The position numbers were made by a program, and so were the translations under genes. DNA of 64,000 nucleotides, taken from positions 219,698 to 283,697 of the forward strand of contig NZ_JADBGI010000006.1 of the NCBI RefSeq assembly GCF_014892575.1. Reading direction: 5' to 3'. This DNA comes from Nocardiopsis coralli (GTDB taxonomy: Bacteria; Actinomycetota; Actinomycetes; Streptosporangiales; Streptosporangiaceae). This document shows positions 39,691 to 48,087 of the stretch, one piece after another. The notes under the pieces were generated by a model that was given only the letters and a program-made list of their open reading frames with translations, searched no databases and was not told the origin of the DNA. How positions within the stretch are numbered: the stretch's first letter is position 1; every line of letters starts with the position of its first letter.

Positions 39691-39706
39691 CTGTCCCGTG
39701 GGACAG
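39691..39706. promoter_or_regulatory. CTGTCCC-GT-GGGACAG palindrome
   Basis: A perfect 16-bp inverted repeat; with one mismatched pair it extends to 24 bp (39688-39711). It lies 113 bp before the acyl-CoA dehydrogenase start. The same heptamer recurs at 37930, 38047, 38182 and 38277. Confidence 0.5.
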
Positions 39707-39734
39707 AGTCCCGTATCCCTACTGGCGTTCTGCG

Positions 39735-39772
39735 CTACTCGGCAGTAACATTGACTTGTTACTAGTCGGTAG
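39735..39772. promoter_or_regulatory. Paired TTACT-N4-AGTAA-like operators before the acyl-CoA dehydrogenase
   Basis: CTACT-CGGC-AGTAA (39735-39748) and TTACT-AGTC-GGTAG (39759-39772) lie 24 bp apart centre to centre. Between them AGTAACA-N6-TGTTACT (39744-39763) is a perfect 20-bp inverted repeat. The layout suggests two helically phased sites for a TetR-type fatty-acid regulator; the same motif precedes the Fe-S oxidoreductase at 9786. Confidence 0.6.
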
Positions 39773-39818
39773 ATCCGCGTGTACAGACACCGCGGCCAGG
39801 GACACAGCGGAGCTGTCC

Positions 39819-41636
39819 ATGACGCATTACAAGAGCAACCTGCGGGACATCGAGTTCAACCTCTTCGAGGTGTTCCGCCGCCAGGACGTGCTGGGCCAGG
39901 GCCCCTTCGAGGACCTCGACGAGGAGACCGCCCGTACCATCCTCGACGAGGTCAACCGCCTCGCGACCGGCGTGCTCGCCGAGTCCTTCGAGGACGGCGA
40001 CCGCAACCCCCCGGTCTTCGACCCCAAGACCAAGACGGTCCAGATGCCCGAGAGCATCAAGAAGTCCTACCAGGCCTACATGGACGCCGGCTGGTACAAC
40101 CTCGACCTCCCCACGGAGCTGGACGGCCTCGGCGCCCCCCGCTCGCTGGTCTGGTCGGCCGCCGAGCTCATCCTGGGTTCCAACCCCTCCATCCACATGT
40201 ACTCGGCCGGCCCGGGCTTCGCGAGCATCCTCCACGCCGAGGGCAACGAGAAGCAGAAGGAGTTCGCCAAGCTCGCCATCGAGCGCGGCTGGGGCGCCAC
40301 CATGGTGCTGACCGAGCCGGACGCGGGCTCCGACGTCGGCGCGGGCCGCACGAAGGCCACCGACCAGGGTGACGGCACCTGGCACATCGAGGGTGTCAAG
40401 CGCTTCATCACCTCGGCCGAGCAGGACATGACCGAGAACATCTTCCACCTGGTGCTCGCGCGCCCCGAGGGCGCCGGCCCCGGCACCAAGGGCCTGTCGC
40501 TGTACCTGGTGCCGAAGTTCCTGGTGAACGAGGACGGCTCCCTCGGCGAGCGCAACGGCGCCTACGTCACCAACGTCGAGCACAAGATGGGTCTGAAGGC
40601 CTCCACCACGTGTGAGCTGACCTTCGGCGAGGACCACCCGGCCGTGGGTTACCTGGTCGGTGACAAGCACGACGGCATCCGCCAGATGTTCCTGGTCATC
40701 GAGTACGCCCGCATGATGGTCGGCACGAAGGCCATCGCGACGCTCTCGACCGGTTACCTCAACGCGCTCGAGTACGCCAAGGAGCGCAAGCAGGGCAACG
40801 ACCTCGCCGGTTCCAAGAAAGACCCGAAGGTCGCCATCACCCGCCACCCCGACGTGCGCCGCAGCCTCATGACGCAGAAGTCCTACGTCGAGGCCATGCG
40901 CGCCCTGGTGCTCTACACCGCCGTCCAGCAGGACGAGATCCAGATCGGTGAGGCCAAGGGTGAGGACGTCTCCGGCAAGGAGGCGATGAACGACCTGCTC
41001 CTGCCGATCGTCAAGGGTGTGGGTTCGGAGCGTTCCTACGCGCTGCTCGCCGAGTCCCTGCAGACCCTGGGCGGCTCCGGGTTCCTGCAGGAGTACCCGA
41101 TCGAGCAGTACATCCGCGACGCCAAGATCGACACCCTGTACGAGGGCACGACCGCGATCCAGGCGCAGGACTTCTTCTTCCGCAAGATCGTCAAGAACGG
41201 CGGCGCGGCCATCGGTCAGCTCGCCGGCGAGATCAAGGAGTTCGCGAACTCCGAGGCCGGCAACGGCCAGCTGAAGGAGGAGCGCAAGCAGCTCCTGGAG
41301 GGCATCGAGCACGTCGAGAAGATCGTCGAGCTCATGGTCGGCCACACGATGGGCGCCGCCGAGGACCAGCGTGAGCTGTACAAGGTGGGCCAGAACGCGA
41401 CCCGCCTGCTCATGGCCTTCGGTGACGTGGTGCTGTCCTGGCTGCTGCTGCGCCAGGCCGAGGTGGCCCTCAACAGCATCGACGGTGCCGAGGGTGCGGA
41501 CCAGGACTTCTACACCGGCAAGATCGCCGCCGCGCGCTTCTTCACCGAGCAGTTCCTGCCGCGCATCGCCGCCGAGCGCAAGATCGCCGAGGGTGTCACC
41601 AACGACCTCATGGACGTGCCCGAGAGCGCGTTCTAA
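39819..41636 (+). CDS. Acyl-CoA dehydrogenase (FadE type, long form)
   Basis: This 605-residue flavoprotein catalyses the first step of beta-oxidation. Visible: [20 protein letters not shown] (FAD/substrate motif, about 165-185), a middle beta domain, the catalytic-base region [20 protein letters not shown] (about 440-460, Glu in YEGTT), and the extra C-terminal helical domain found in FadE5-like enzymes. At about 600 residues it is the long class that acts on long-chain acyl-CoAs. ATG 39819 ([14 protein letters not shown]) has GCGGAG in front. It stands alone, between operator-like sites upstream and a hairpin downstream. Electrons pass to ETF; the Fe-S oxidoreductase at 7567 could share the route, as operators suggest. 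Confidence 0.93.
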   Translation: MTHYKSNLRDIEFNLFEVFRRQDVLGQGPFEDLDEETARTILDEVNRLATGVLAESFEDGDRNPPVFDPKTKTVQMPESIKKSYQAYMDAGWYNLDLPTELDGLGAPRSLVWSAAELILGSNPSIHMYSAGPGFASILHAEGNEKQKEFAKLAIERGWGATMVLTEPDAGSDVGAGRTKATDQGDGTWHIEGVKRFITSAEQDMTENIFHLVLARPEGAGPGTKGLSLYLVPKFLVNEDGSLGERNGAYVTNVEHKMGLKASTTCELTFGEDHPAVGYLVGDKHDGIRQMFLVIEYARMMVGTKAIATLSTGYLNALEYAKERKQGNDLAGSKKDPKVAITRHPDVRRSLMTQKSYVEAMRALVLYTAVQQDEIQIGEAKGEDVSGKEAMNDLLLPIVKGVGSERSYALLAESLQTLGGSGFLQEYPIEQYIRDAKIDTLYEGTTAIQAQDFFFRKIVKNGGAAIGQLAGEIKEFANSEAGNGQLKEERKQLLEGIEHVEKIVELMVGHTMGAAEDQRELYKVGQNATRLLMAFGDVVLSWLLLRQAEVALNSIDGAEGADQDFYTGKIAAARFFTEQFLPRIAAERKIAEGVTNDLMDVPESAF

Positions 41637-41684
41637 GGGTTCGAGGGTTCGAGGAGCGCCCTCACGGCGCACACTCTCCGCCTG

Positions 41685-41715
41685 GGGCGGGGTGGTCCGG
41701 TGGACCGCCCCGCCC
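41685..41715 (+). terminator. Terminator hairpin after the acyl-CoA dehydrogenase
   Basis: A 14-bp stem with one T/G pair (41685-41698 with 41702-41715) and a 3-nt loop, about 50 bp past the stop. Confidence 0.75.
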
Positions 41716-41843
41716 TTCGTCGTGTCCGGGGGCGGGTGTCCGGCGGTGTCTGGCGCCCGGCCGGTCCGGCCCGGACGCCCGGTCCTGTCTCAGATGGCCC
41801 GCCGGCCCGTTCGGCTCAGACGCCGATCAGGTGGCCCGGGTGG

Positions 41844-41872
41844 TTCCTGACCAGGCCGGGAACTGATATGTT
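41844..41872 (+). promoter_or_regulatory. Candidate promoter of an intergenic small RNA
   Basis: TTCCTG (41844-41849) and TATGTT (41867-41872) are exactly 17 bp apart, with no gene on this strand until 43216. GAAC-N6-GTTC straddles the -10 box. Confidence 0.45.
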
Positions 41873-41878
41873 CGTACA

Positions 41879-41960
41879 CGTGTTCGCTTCGAGGCTGGGG
41901 AAGGCCTCGATACGCACACACGGGGCGCCTCCACTCTCGGCGGGAGTGGGGGCGCCCTTC
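41879..41960 (+). ncRNA. Candidate structured small RNA ending in a strong hairpin
   Basis: Downstream of the promoter-like pair, CGAGGC-N8-GCCTCG forms a hairpin, extended by CGTGTTCG pairing imperfectly with the CGCACACACG stretch. It is followed by a 14-bp stem (41923-41936 with 41944-41957, one G/U pair) and CTTCG, a terminator-like end. Size about 80 nt. No open frame fits. The hairpins are seen; expression is inferred. It could instead be a terminator for the minus-strand PIN gene at 42020. Confidence 0.4.
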
Positions 41961-42019
41961 GTCTGTCCGGGCTCCCTCTGACACCCGGGACCCGGCCTCC
42001 CCCCGGCGCCGCTTCCTCT

Positions 42020-42424
42020 TCAGGTGATGCGCAACCGTTCCACGGGTTGGCCGGTGACCTCGGCGATCAGCTCGAAATCCTTGTCCAGGTGAAGCACGGT
42101 CAAGCCGGCCACTTCAGCTACGGCAGCAATGAGGAGGTCAGGGACGCTCGGAGACCGGTGGTGCCCCCTGTCGGCCAAGGTCGCTTGGATCTCCAACGCA
42201 CGGCTCTCGCTCACCGGGGTCTGGTTCTCGACCGGCATGACCGACAGAGGAGGGCGCTCGAGGAACGACCGGAGCTGGTGCCCCGATCTCGAGGAGGCCC
42301 CGAGCTGCAACAGGGTGGTCGTGGACACCCGAACGAGCCCGCGTTCGATGCGCGTCGCCCATTCCCCGGCGTCCGGACTGGAAGCCGTGCGTACGAACGC
42401 GGACTTGTCGATCAGCCAGGTCAT
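42020..42424 (-). CDS. PIN-domain toxin (VapC-like ribonuclease)
   Basis: This 134-residue PIN protein begins [16 protein letters not shown] (first Asp at 6), has a central Glu ([13 protein letters not shown]), the second Asp cluster [20 protein letters not shown], and a final [13 protein letters not shown]. These acidic residues form the Mg-dependent RNase centre of VapC toxins, which cut tRNA or rRNA. ATG overlaps the antitoxin stop by four bases (ATGA). Sits at the end of a three-gene minus-strand unit. Confidence 0.88.
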   Translation of the reverse strand: MTWLIDKSAFVRTASSPDAGEWATRIERGLVRVSTTTLLQLGASSRSGHQLRSFLERPPLSVMPVENQTPVSESRALEIQATLADRGHHRSPSVPDLLIAAVAEVAGLTVLHLDKDFELIAEVTGQPVERLRIT

Positions 42425-42642
42425 TCCCACGCCCACTCCATCGCGCCGGGATCCTCCAGGTCGGCAAAGGCTTCGGAGACGGCTTCGAGGTCGGCCACCG
42501 TGACGGTCGCCCCTGCGGTGCGCGCGGTGTTCTCGAGGACGCGGCGCAGGAACTCGGAGCGGGACAGGCCCCGGCTGGAGGCGGCGACGGCGAGCACGCA
42601 GAGGGCGTGGTCGGAGACGTCGCGGATCAGGACATCGGTCAT
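42421..42642 (-). CDS. VapB-like antitoxin (ribbon-helix-helix/FitA type)
   Basis: This 73-residue protein has an N-terminal RHH-type segment ([20 protein letters not shown], then [18 protein letters not shown]) and a C-terminal acidic, toxin-binding tail ([20 protein letters not shown]). It overlaps the PIN gene by four bases, the standard coupling in VapBC pairs. The ATG start sits 15 bp downstream of the preceding gene's stop. Confidence 0.85.
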   Translation of the reverse strand: MTDVLIRDVSDHALCVLAVAASSRGLSRSEFLRRVLENTARTAGATVTVADLEAVSEAFADLEDPGAMEWAWE

Positions 42643-42657
42643 GGTTTTTGTCCCTCT

Positions 42658-43092
42658 TCAGAGCTTGAGCCGGCCGAGTTCGAGGATGGCGAGGAGGCGT
42701 CGGGAGAGTTCCCATTCCTGGCCGATCGGGAGCACGGGTTCGATCGTCGGGCCGGGGTCCTCGCCGGGGGCCTCGGCCGAGTCCCAGCCAGGACCCCCGC
42801 CGGAGCCCTCGGCCTCCCAGACCATGCACCAGCGTGCGTCGGCCGCCACACCACGGAGCACCACAGCTTGAGCGGCGTGGTCGAGTTTCGCGGTGATCAG
42901 GAGGCGCGGAACGTCGAGCTCGAAGCGCATGCCCCGGGTCTTGAGGCAGACGATGAGGTCACGTGCGGCTTCCTTGCGGGTGAGGACACGGACGTGGTCC
43001 GCGTCCTCCGAGTTGGGTCGGGGCATGTCACGAATGCCGTGGTTCCGTCGGTCTCCGGATCCGGCCGAGCGGCCGCCAGTTTCGGTGAGCAT
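42658..43092 (-). CDS. Protein of unknown function upstream of the VapBC-like pair
   Basis: This 144-residue protein is not recognised. The N-terminus is polar and probably disordered (about 1-35), followed by an alpha/beta-looking part ([50 protein letters not shown]) and a Pro/Glu linker. It is encoded divergently from the XRE/DUF5753 regulator and 15 bp ahead of the antitoxin, so it may be under that regulator's control and co-transcribed with VapBC. Similar small proteins accompany XRE/DUF397 clusters in actinomycetes. Confidence 0.65.
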   Translation of the reverse strand: MLTETGGRSAGSGDRRNHGIRDMPRPNSEDADHVRVLTRKEAARDLIVCLKTRGMRFELDVPRLLITAKLDHAAQAVVLRGVAADARWCMVWEAEGSGGGPGWDSAEAPGEDPGPTIEPVLPIGQEWELSRRLLAILELGRLKL

Positions 43093-43215
43093 GGGTCAAG
43101 CCTCAGGCCCGGCGTTTATCGTTGACCATACGAAGAGGATTTCTGTTGTGGCCCTGTCGCCTCGGGTTGTTTCCCGGACATGGCTGTTGTCCCTGTTGAG
43201 AGCGTTGGGATCCGC

Positions 43216-44031
43216 ATGAGCGAGTCACCCCCCGTGTCATCCCCGGTCGTGCAGTACTTCGCGAATCAGGTCAAGCGCCTACGCAACGAGAAAGGTCTGA
43301 CGCAAGACCAACTCGGCAAGCGCATCGGATACACGGGTGCGATGGTGGGTTATGTCGAGAACGCGAAACGCATTCCGACGGAGAAGTTCATCCTGGGTTG
43401 CGATGAACAACTCGACGCCGGCGGTGTCCTCAACGAGCTCTGGCCGCTTATCAATCGCGAGAGTTATCCCGACTGGTTCCGACCCTTCGTGGAGCTCGAG
43501 GCCGAGGCGATCAGTCTGCGCGCGTTCGAAGTCCAGGTCGTCCCCGGACTCTTCCAGACCGAAGCGTACGCGCGTGCTGTGCTCAGCGCCGGCTGGCCCC
43601 CTCCCAAGGCAGACGACGTGGAACGCCAGCTCTCAGCCCGCCTGGAGCGGCAGAAAATCTTGGACCGGGACAACCCGCCCTTGTTGTGGGCGGTTTTGGA
43701 AGAGTCAGTCGTCCGTCGACCCGTTGGCGGTCGCAGCGCCATGGCTGAACAGCTCAAATACCTCCTGGAGATCTCCCAACGACCACACGTTCGGGTCCAA
43801 GTTCTCCCCTTTGCCAATGGAGTCCACGCGGCCATGGACGGCGCTTTCGAGGTGCTGGAGATGGGAGCCCGGGAGAAGGTCCTCTACGTGGAGCGTCCCG
43901 GAGGAGGTCACATCATCTCTGACGCAACGGAGGTGGCAAAATGCGACCAGAGGATGAGCGCCTTGGTTGGCCTGGCACTCTCGCCGGAGGAGTCCGCCGA
44001 ACTCATCACCACCTCGATTGGAGACCTATGA
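43216..44031 (+). CDS. XRE-family regulator with DUF5753 domain
   Basis: This 271-residue protein has an N-terminal HTH (about 14-75: QVKRLRNEKGLTQDQLGKRI, then GYTGAMVGYVENAKR) and a DUF5753 sensor domain (about 95-265: VQVVPGLFQTEAYARAVL; HVRVQVLPFANGVHAAMDGA; VLYVERPGGGHIISD). It is the actinobacterial WhiJ/BldB-associated type, normally encoded next to a DUF397 protein. ATG 43216 has only a weak GGGA ribosome site, and an upstream GTG is possible. Its stop overlaps the first DUF397 gene (ATGA). Confidence 0.9.
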   Translation: MSESPPVSSPVVQYFANQVKRLRNEKGLTQDQLGKRIGYTGAMVGYVENAKRIPTEKFILGCDEQLDAGGVLNELWPLINRESYPDWFRPFVELEAEAISLRAFEVQVVPGLFQTEAYARAVLSAGWPPPKADDVERQLSARLERQKILDRDNPPLLWAVLEESVVRRPVGGRSAMAEQLKYLLEISQRPHVRVQVLPFANGVHAAMDGAFEVLEMGAREKVLYVERPGGGHIISDATEVAKCDQRMSALVGLALSPEESAELITTSIGDL

Positions 44032-44228
44032 GCGCGAACCTGCCCGACGGCCTTCCCTGGCACAAGTCCAGCTACAGCGGCAACCAGGGCGGGAACTGCG
44101 TCGAGGTCGCCGAGACGTCCCGGGCCGTGCACATGCGCGACACCCAACACCGCCACCTCACAACCCTCACCTTCACCCCCGAAGCATTCACCACCCTCCT
44201 CTCCGACCTGAAGGACGACCGCCTCTGA
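44028..44228 (+). CDS. DUF397 protein, copy 1
   Basis: This 66-residue DUF397 protein has the hallmark WHKSSYSGNQGGNCVEVAE segment and then VHMRDTQHR. It is translationally coupled to the XRE gene (ATGA overlap). DUF397 proteins pair with XRE/DUF5753 regulators, possibly as antagonists. The N-terminus MSANLPDGLP differs from the two copies downstream. Confidence 0.92.
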   Translation: MSANLPDGLPWHKSSYSGNQGGNCVEVAETSRAVHMRDTQHRHLTTLTFTPEAFTTLLSDLKDDRL

Positions 44229-44666
44229 GGCCTCGCCTCACCTGAAAGCGGGAAGGACGGTTCCATGGAACTGAACTGGCACAAGTCCAGCTACAGCGGC
44301 AACCACGGGGGCGACTGCGTCGAGGTCGCCGAGACGTCCCGGGCTGTGCACATGCGCGACACCCAACACCGCCACCTCACAACCCTCACCTTCACCCCCG
44401 AAGCATTCACCACCCTCCTCTCCGACCTGAAGGACGACCGCCTCTGAGGCCTCGCCTCACCTGAAAGCGGGAAGGACGGTTCCATGGAACTGAACTGGCA
44501 CAAGTCCAGCTACAGCGGCAACCACGGGGGCGACTGCGTCGAGGTCGCCGAGACGTCCCGGGCTGTGCACATGCGCGACACCCAACACCGCCACCTCACA
44601 ACCCTCACCTTCACCCCCGAAGCATTCACCACCTTCGTCTCCGACCTGAAGGACGAAGGTTCGGGC
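44229..44666 (+). repeat. 219-bp tandem duplication carrying DUF397 copies 2 and 3
   Basis: Units 44229-44447 and 44448-44666 read as identical by eye for about the first 180 bp, including leader, ribosome site and start. They diverge only near the 3' end (CCCTCCTC versus CCTTCGTC). The 3' part of copy 1 (about 44058-44228) belongs to the same repeat family. Such identity means a recent duplication. Confidence 0.92.
44265..44447 (+). CDS. DUF397 protein, copy 2
   Basis: This 60-residue protein is nearly the same as copy 1 from WHKSSYSGN onward, with NHGGDC replacing NQGGNC. A new N-terminus, MELN, comes with its own leader (GGAAGGA before ATG). It has the same C-terminus as copy 1. Confidence 0.92.
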   Translation: MELNWHKSSYSGNHGGDCVEVAETSRAVHMRDTQHRHLTTLTFTPEAFTTLLSDLKDDRL

Positions 44667-44675
44667 CGCTCCTGA
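44484..44675 (+). CDS. DUF397 protein, copy 3
   Basis: This 63-residue protein is identical to copy 2 until TFTPEAFTT, then reads FVSDLKDEGSGRS, so the tail differs and runs three residues longer. It is the last member of the array; a hairpin follows at 44730. Confidence 0.92.
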   Translation: MELNWHKSSYSGNHGGDCVEVAETSRAVHMRDTQHRHLTTLTFTPEAFTTFVSDLKDEGSGRS

Positions 44676-44729
44676 CGCCCACGGAGCCGCCACCTCCCCT
44701 TCCCACCCCTCGAACGTTTCCAACGCTCC

Positions 44730-44767
44730 GAAGCCCCGGGCACCCATGGCCAGGTGTCCGGGGCTTC
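44730..44767 (+). terminator. Terminator hairpin after the DUF397 array
   Basis: A 15-bp stem with one G/U pair (44730-44744 with 44753-44767) and an 8-nt loop, 55 bp past the last DUF397 stop. Confidence 0.75.
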
Positions 44768-44895
44768 GTCGTGCCTGGGTCGGCCGTCGACCCGACAGCC
44801 AGGGTCGGCCGGCGGGACGGGGCAGAGCAGGGCGCAACATGATTCCCCCTCCGCAATCACTTGCCAAGATGGAAAGTCAATGCCACCGTGGAATC

Positions 44896-45732
44896 ATGAC
44901 CCCAGCGAACCACCCACCCGCACCCGACCGGACGCCCGGCGACGACCCGACACACCCGCCCGCCAACGCCACGGACACCGACCTCGCCGTCGAGATCCGC
45001 GGCTTCGTCAAGCGCTACACCCCGCGCAAGGGCGAGCCCACCACCGCCGTCGACCGCCTCGACCTGCACGTCGAGCACGGCAGCATCCACGGCCTCCTCG
45101 GCCCCAACGGCGCGGGCAAGACCACCACCATCGAAACCCTCGTCGGCCTGCGCGCCCCCACCGCCGGCACGGTCCGCGTCCTCGGCGTCGACCCGCGCGC
45201 CGACCGCGACCACATCCGCCGCGCCGTCGCCGTTCAGCCCCAACACGCGGCCGTCTTCAACCACCAGACCGTCGCCGAACTCCTGCGGGCGTGGGCCTCC
45301 TTCCACCCCGAACCCGACGACCCCGACGCGGTCATCGAACGCATGGGCCTCACCGCGTCCCGCGACGTACGCGTGCACCGCCTCTCCGGCGGCCAACGCC
45401 AACGCCTGCTCGTCGGCACCGCCCTGGTCTCCCGCCCCCTCCTCCTGGTCCTGGACGAACCCTCCACCGGTCTGGACCCCAACGCCCGCGAGGACCTCTG
45501 GGAGGCCGTGCGCGCCTACCGCGCCGACGGTGGGACGGTCCTGCTCTCCACGCACTCCATGGAGGAAGCGGCTGCCCTGTGCGACCGCATAAGCGTGCTC
45601 GACCACGGCCGTGTCGCCGCCGAAGGAACGGCGGAGAGCCTCATCGAGGAGCACGCACCCGGCGGCACGCTCGCCGACGTGTTCCGCACCGTGACCACCC
45701 GCGCCGCCGAGGGCGGGGAGGAGGCAGCATGA
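44896..45732 (+). CDS. ABC transporter ATP-binding protein
   Basis: This is a 278-residue ABC ATPase: Walker A GPNGAGKT, Q-loop VAVQPQHAA, signature LSGGQRQR, Walker B LLVLDEPSTGLD, switch His in LLSTHSMEEA. A Pro-rich 30-residue N-terminus precedes the domain. It pairs with the permease gene (four-base overlap, ATGA). ATG 44896 is used; upstream in-frame ATGs exist but without ribosome sites. ATGATTCC (44839-44846) and GGAATCAT (44890-44897) form an inverted repeat that reaches into the start codon and may be regulatory. Substrate unknown. Confidence 0.87.
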   Translation: MTPANHPPAPDRTPGDDPTHPPANATDTDLAVEIRGFVKRYTPRKGEPTTAVDRLDLHVEHGSIHGLLGPNGAGKTTTIETLVGLRAPTAGTVRVLGVDPRADRDHIRRAVAVQPQHAAVFNHQTVAELLRAWASFHPEPDDPDAVIERMGLTASRDVRVHRLSGGQRQRLLVGTALVSRPLLLVLDEPSTGLDPNAREDLWEAVRAYRADGGTVLLSTHSMEEAAALCDRISVLDHGRVAAEGTAESLIEEHAPGGTLADVFRTVTTRAAEGGEEAA

Positions 45733-46592
45733 GCGCCGAAGCGATCAGCGCCATCGTCAGCAGCACCGGAACCAGCAGCAGCACCGCCGCCATGAGCAAC
45801 GACCCGCACAACGACGCCCCCGAGCGCCGCGCCACCCCCGGCGCGACCGCCCAGCTCCTGCGCGTGCAGACCCGCGAGTTCGTGCGCGAGCGCCGCGGGT
45901 TCTTCACCTCCCTGATCCTGCCTCTCGGCCTGTCCGCGCTCTTCCTCGGCATGGCGGTGCTCCTCCCCTCCCCGGCCTCCGGCGGCGGGTTCGACGAGAC
46001 CGTCATGGCGATCGTCGTCTTCCTGACCGTCTCGACGGCGCCCCTGTCGGCGACCGCCGCCTCGCTCGCCGACGCCCGCGCACGCGGCACACTCCGGCTG
46101 CTCGGCACCACCCCCGTCGGCCGCGCGCGCCTGGTACTCACGCACGTTCCGGCCCGGCTCGGTCTGGTGCTGGCCCAGCTCGCCCTGCTCATCGGGGTCG
46201 GCGCAGCGCTCGGGTTCGTGCCCGTCGCTCAGGCTCCGGCGATGCTCGGGGTGGCGTTGCTGGGTGTGGCGCTGTTCGGATCGATCGGTTACCTGCTCGG
46301 CGGCCTGCTCCCGACGGCGGAGACCGCGTGGAACGTGTCCACGCTCGTTCAGCTCGTTCCGTTCTTCCTGAGCGGCCTGATCCCGATGTTGAGCCTGCTG
46401 CCGGACCCGGTGGAGAACACCCTGTCGGTTGTTCCCACGTTCTTCTTCGCCGACCTGCTCATCGGCCTGGGGTCGAGCGGGGAGTCCACGCACCCGGTGT
46501 GGTTGTCGGTCGCGGTCGTGGCCGGAACCGCCGCACTGATCGCCGCATTGGCAGTGCGGTTGTTCCGTTGGGACCAGGGCGAGGAGCGCTGA
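45729..46592 (+). CDS. ABC-2 type transporter permease
   Basis: This 287-residue protein has six hydrophobic segments in the ABC-2 pattern, with an amphipathic ARGTLRLLGTTPVGRARLVL loop after the second. The N-terminal 45 residues are Ser/Thr/Ala-rich and cytoplasmic. It is coupled to the ATPase gene by an ATGA overlap and is the membrane half of the exporter. The shorter ATG at MSNDPHND is an alternative start. Confidence 0.87.
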   Translation: MSAEAISAIVSSTGTSSSTAAMSNDPHNDAPERRATPGATAQLLRVQTREFVRERRGFFTSLILPLGLSALFLGMAVLLPSPASGGGFDETVMAIVVFLTVSTAPLSATAASLADARARGTLRLLGTTPVGRARLVLTHVPARLGLVLAQLALLIGVGAALGFVPVAQAPAMLGVALLGVALFGSIGYLLGGLLPTAETAWNVSTLVQLVPFFLSGLIPMLSLLPDPVENTLSVVPTFFFADLLIGLGSSGESTHPVWLSVAVVAGTAALIAALAVRLFRWDQGEER

Positions 46593-46626
46593 ACCGGAAC
46601 ACACCACTCGCCGCACGGCGGGACAC

Positions 46627-46668
46627 CACCCCCGGGGGTTCTGGGACGGAGCACCCCCGGGGGTTCTG
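46627..46668 (+). terminator. Duplicated short hairpin after the ABC permease
   Basis: CACCCCCGGGGGTTCTG occurs twice, 25 bp apart (46627 and 46652). Each copy holds a self-complementary CCCCCGGGGG. This probably ends the exporter transcript. Such exact repetition is unusual for a terminator. Confidence 0.55.
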
Positions 46669-46784
46669 TGTTCCTACCGCAGGGGTGATCCTGCTGCCCC
46701 GTGCATTTCCGGAATCCCTTCCCGCACTCGACGTCCGCTTTCTTTTCTTCTGGGGAAAGGTGGGGCCGTTCGGACCCGACTGCC

Positions 46785-46790
46785 TATAAT
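46785..46790 (+). promoter_or_regulatory. Consensus -10 box (TATAAT) of the SAHH-like gene
   Basis: A perfect TATAAT stands 57 bp before the start at 46848, rare in this GC-rich DNA. No good -35 box lies at the right distance, so an activator may be needed. Confidence 0.6.
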
Positions 46791-46847
46791 GGGTCTTCGG
46801 TCCCCCTTTTGCAGATCGGAGCCTCATCCCCCAGACCTGGAGTCGCC

Positions 46848-47993
46848 ATGCTCGAGGATTTCGAGCGCACCCGCATCGCGAGTTTTTTCGCGCGCATCGT
46901 GGACCACAACAAGGCCGCCCCCGAAACCCCCGACCCACACGTGTCGACCGTCGCCGTGACCCACGTGCTCGCCGGACAACTGTTCTTCCTGCACGCCGTC
47001 GCCGCCCTGTCCGACCTGCGCGCCGTTCTGCCCAAGCCCCGGAGCGTCGACCCCGAGGCGGCGCGTGAGGCCGCCGAGCTCTGGCAGGTCGACGAGCTCG
47101 ACCGCGCGACCTTCGCCACCGCCGAGCACGCCCTCGCCTACCTGGAGTCCCGCACCCCCGACGAACGTGTGGTGCTGCTCGACGTGGGCGGGTACTTCGC
47201 GCCCTCCCTCGACGAGGTGTGCGCCGGGTTCTCCGGGCAGATCCTGGGCGTGGTCGAGGGCACCGAGAACGGGCACCGCCGCTACCTCGCCCGCGACGAG
47301 CTTCCCTGCCCCGTGTACTCGGTGGCCCGCTCCCCGCTGAAGGACCCGGAGGACTACCTGGTCGGACAGTCCGTGGTCTTCTCCACCGAGGCGTTGATCA
47401 GGGCGCGCGGAGACCTGCTGTACGGGCTCGGCGCCGCCGTCCTGGGTTTCGGGAAGCTGGGTTCGTCGGTCGCGCGCATGCTGCACTCGCGCGGCATACA
47501 AGTGACGGTGTTCGACATCGACCCGGTCAAGCGCGCCCAGGCCCTCGCGCAGGGGTTCACGACCGTTTCGACGCTCGACAAGGCCCTGTACGGCGCGGGG
47601 ATCGTGGTGTGCGCGACGGGGAACCGTGCCCTGGGCCCGGACGACTTCCCGCGCGTGGGCAACGGGGCCTACATCGCGTCGGTGACCTCCTCCGACGACG
47701 AACTCCGGCTCGACGGGCTCGGAGAGCTGTACAACCGCGAGGCGGTCGGCGAGGGCATCACCCGGTACGCGCGCACCGGCCACTACTTCTACGTGCTCAA
47801 CGACGGGAACGCGGTGAACTTCCTGCACGGTGCGAATTCGGGCGCGTTCATCTACCTGGTGCAGGCGGAGATCCTGGCGGCGGCCGCGCGGTTGATGCGG
47901 CTGTCGCACGAGCCTGACCTGCACGAACTCCCTGACGACGTGCGCGAGCAGGTCGCGGCGATCTGGTTGGAGTTCTTCAACGCGCCCGGGTGA
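46848..47993 (+). CDS. S-adenosylhomocysteine-hydrolase-like NAD-binding protein
   Basis: This 381-residue protein has an AdoHcyase-like NAD domain: AVLGFGKLGSSVARMLHSRG (about 202-221), VFDIDPVKRAQALAQGF, VVCATGNRALGPDDFPRVGNG. A region DGNAVNFLHG near 330 matches the SAHH NAD-contact segment. The first 150 residues differ from true SAHH, and at 381 residues the protein is shorter than the usual 430-490. It is probably a paralogue with another role. GGAG lies eight bases before the ATG. Behind a strong TATAAT and ended by a T-rich terminator, it is transcribed alone. Confidence 0.75.
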   Translation: MLEDFERTRIASFFARIVDHNKAAPETPDPHVSTVAVTHVLAGQLFFLHAVAALSDLRAVLPKPRSVDPEAAREAAELWQVDELDRATFATAEHALAYLESRTPDERVVLLDVGGYFAPSLDEVCAGFSGQILGVVEGTENGHRRYLARDELPCPVYSVARSPLKDPEDYLVGQSVVFSTEALIRARGDLLYGLGAAVLGFGKLGSSVARMLHSRGIQVTVFDIDPVKRAQALAQGFTTVSTLDKALYGAGIVVCATGNRALGPDDFPRVGNGAYIASVTSSDDELRLDGLGELYNREAVGEGITRYARTGHYFYVLNDGNAVNFLHGANSGAFIYLVQAEILAAAARLMRLSHEPDLHELPDDVREQVAAIWLEFFNAPG

Positions 47994-48052
47994 GGACGTG
48001 CGATCCGCCTACCCCGCCCGGGCCCCTGTGCGGAACCTGGCCCCCAGGTTCG

Positions 48053-48074
48053 AAAAACCCGTGGCGGGGTTTTT
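48053..48074 (+). terminator. Rho-independent terminator
   Basis: AAAAACCC-GTGGCG-GGGTTTTT forms an 8-bp stem with a T-run: the most classical intrinsic terminator in the window, 60 bp past the SAHH-like gene. Confidence 0.88.
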
Positions 48075-48087
48075 CTGCGCGCATCCT

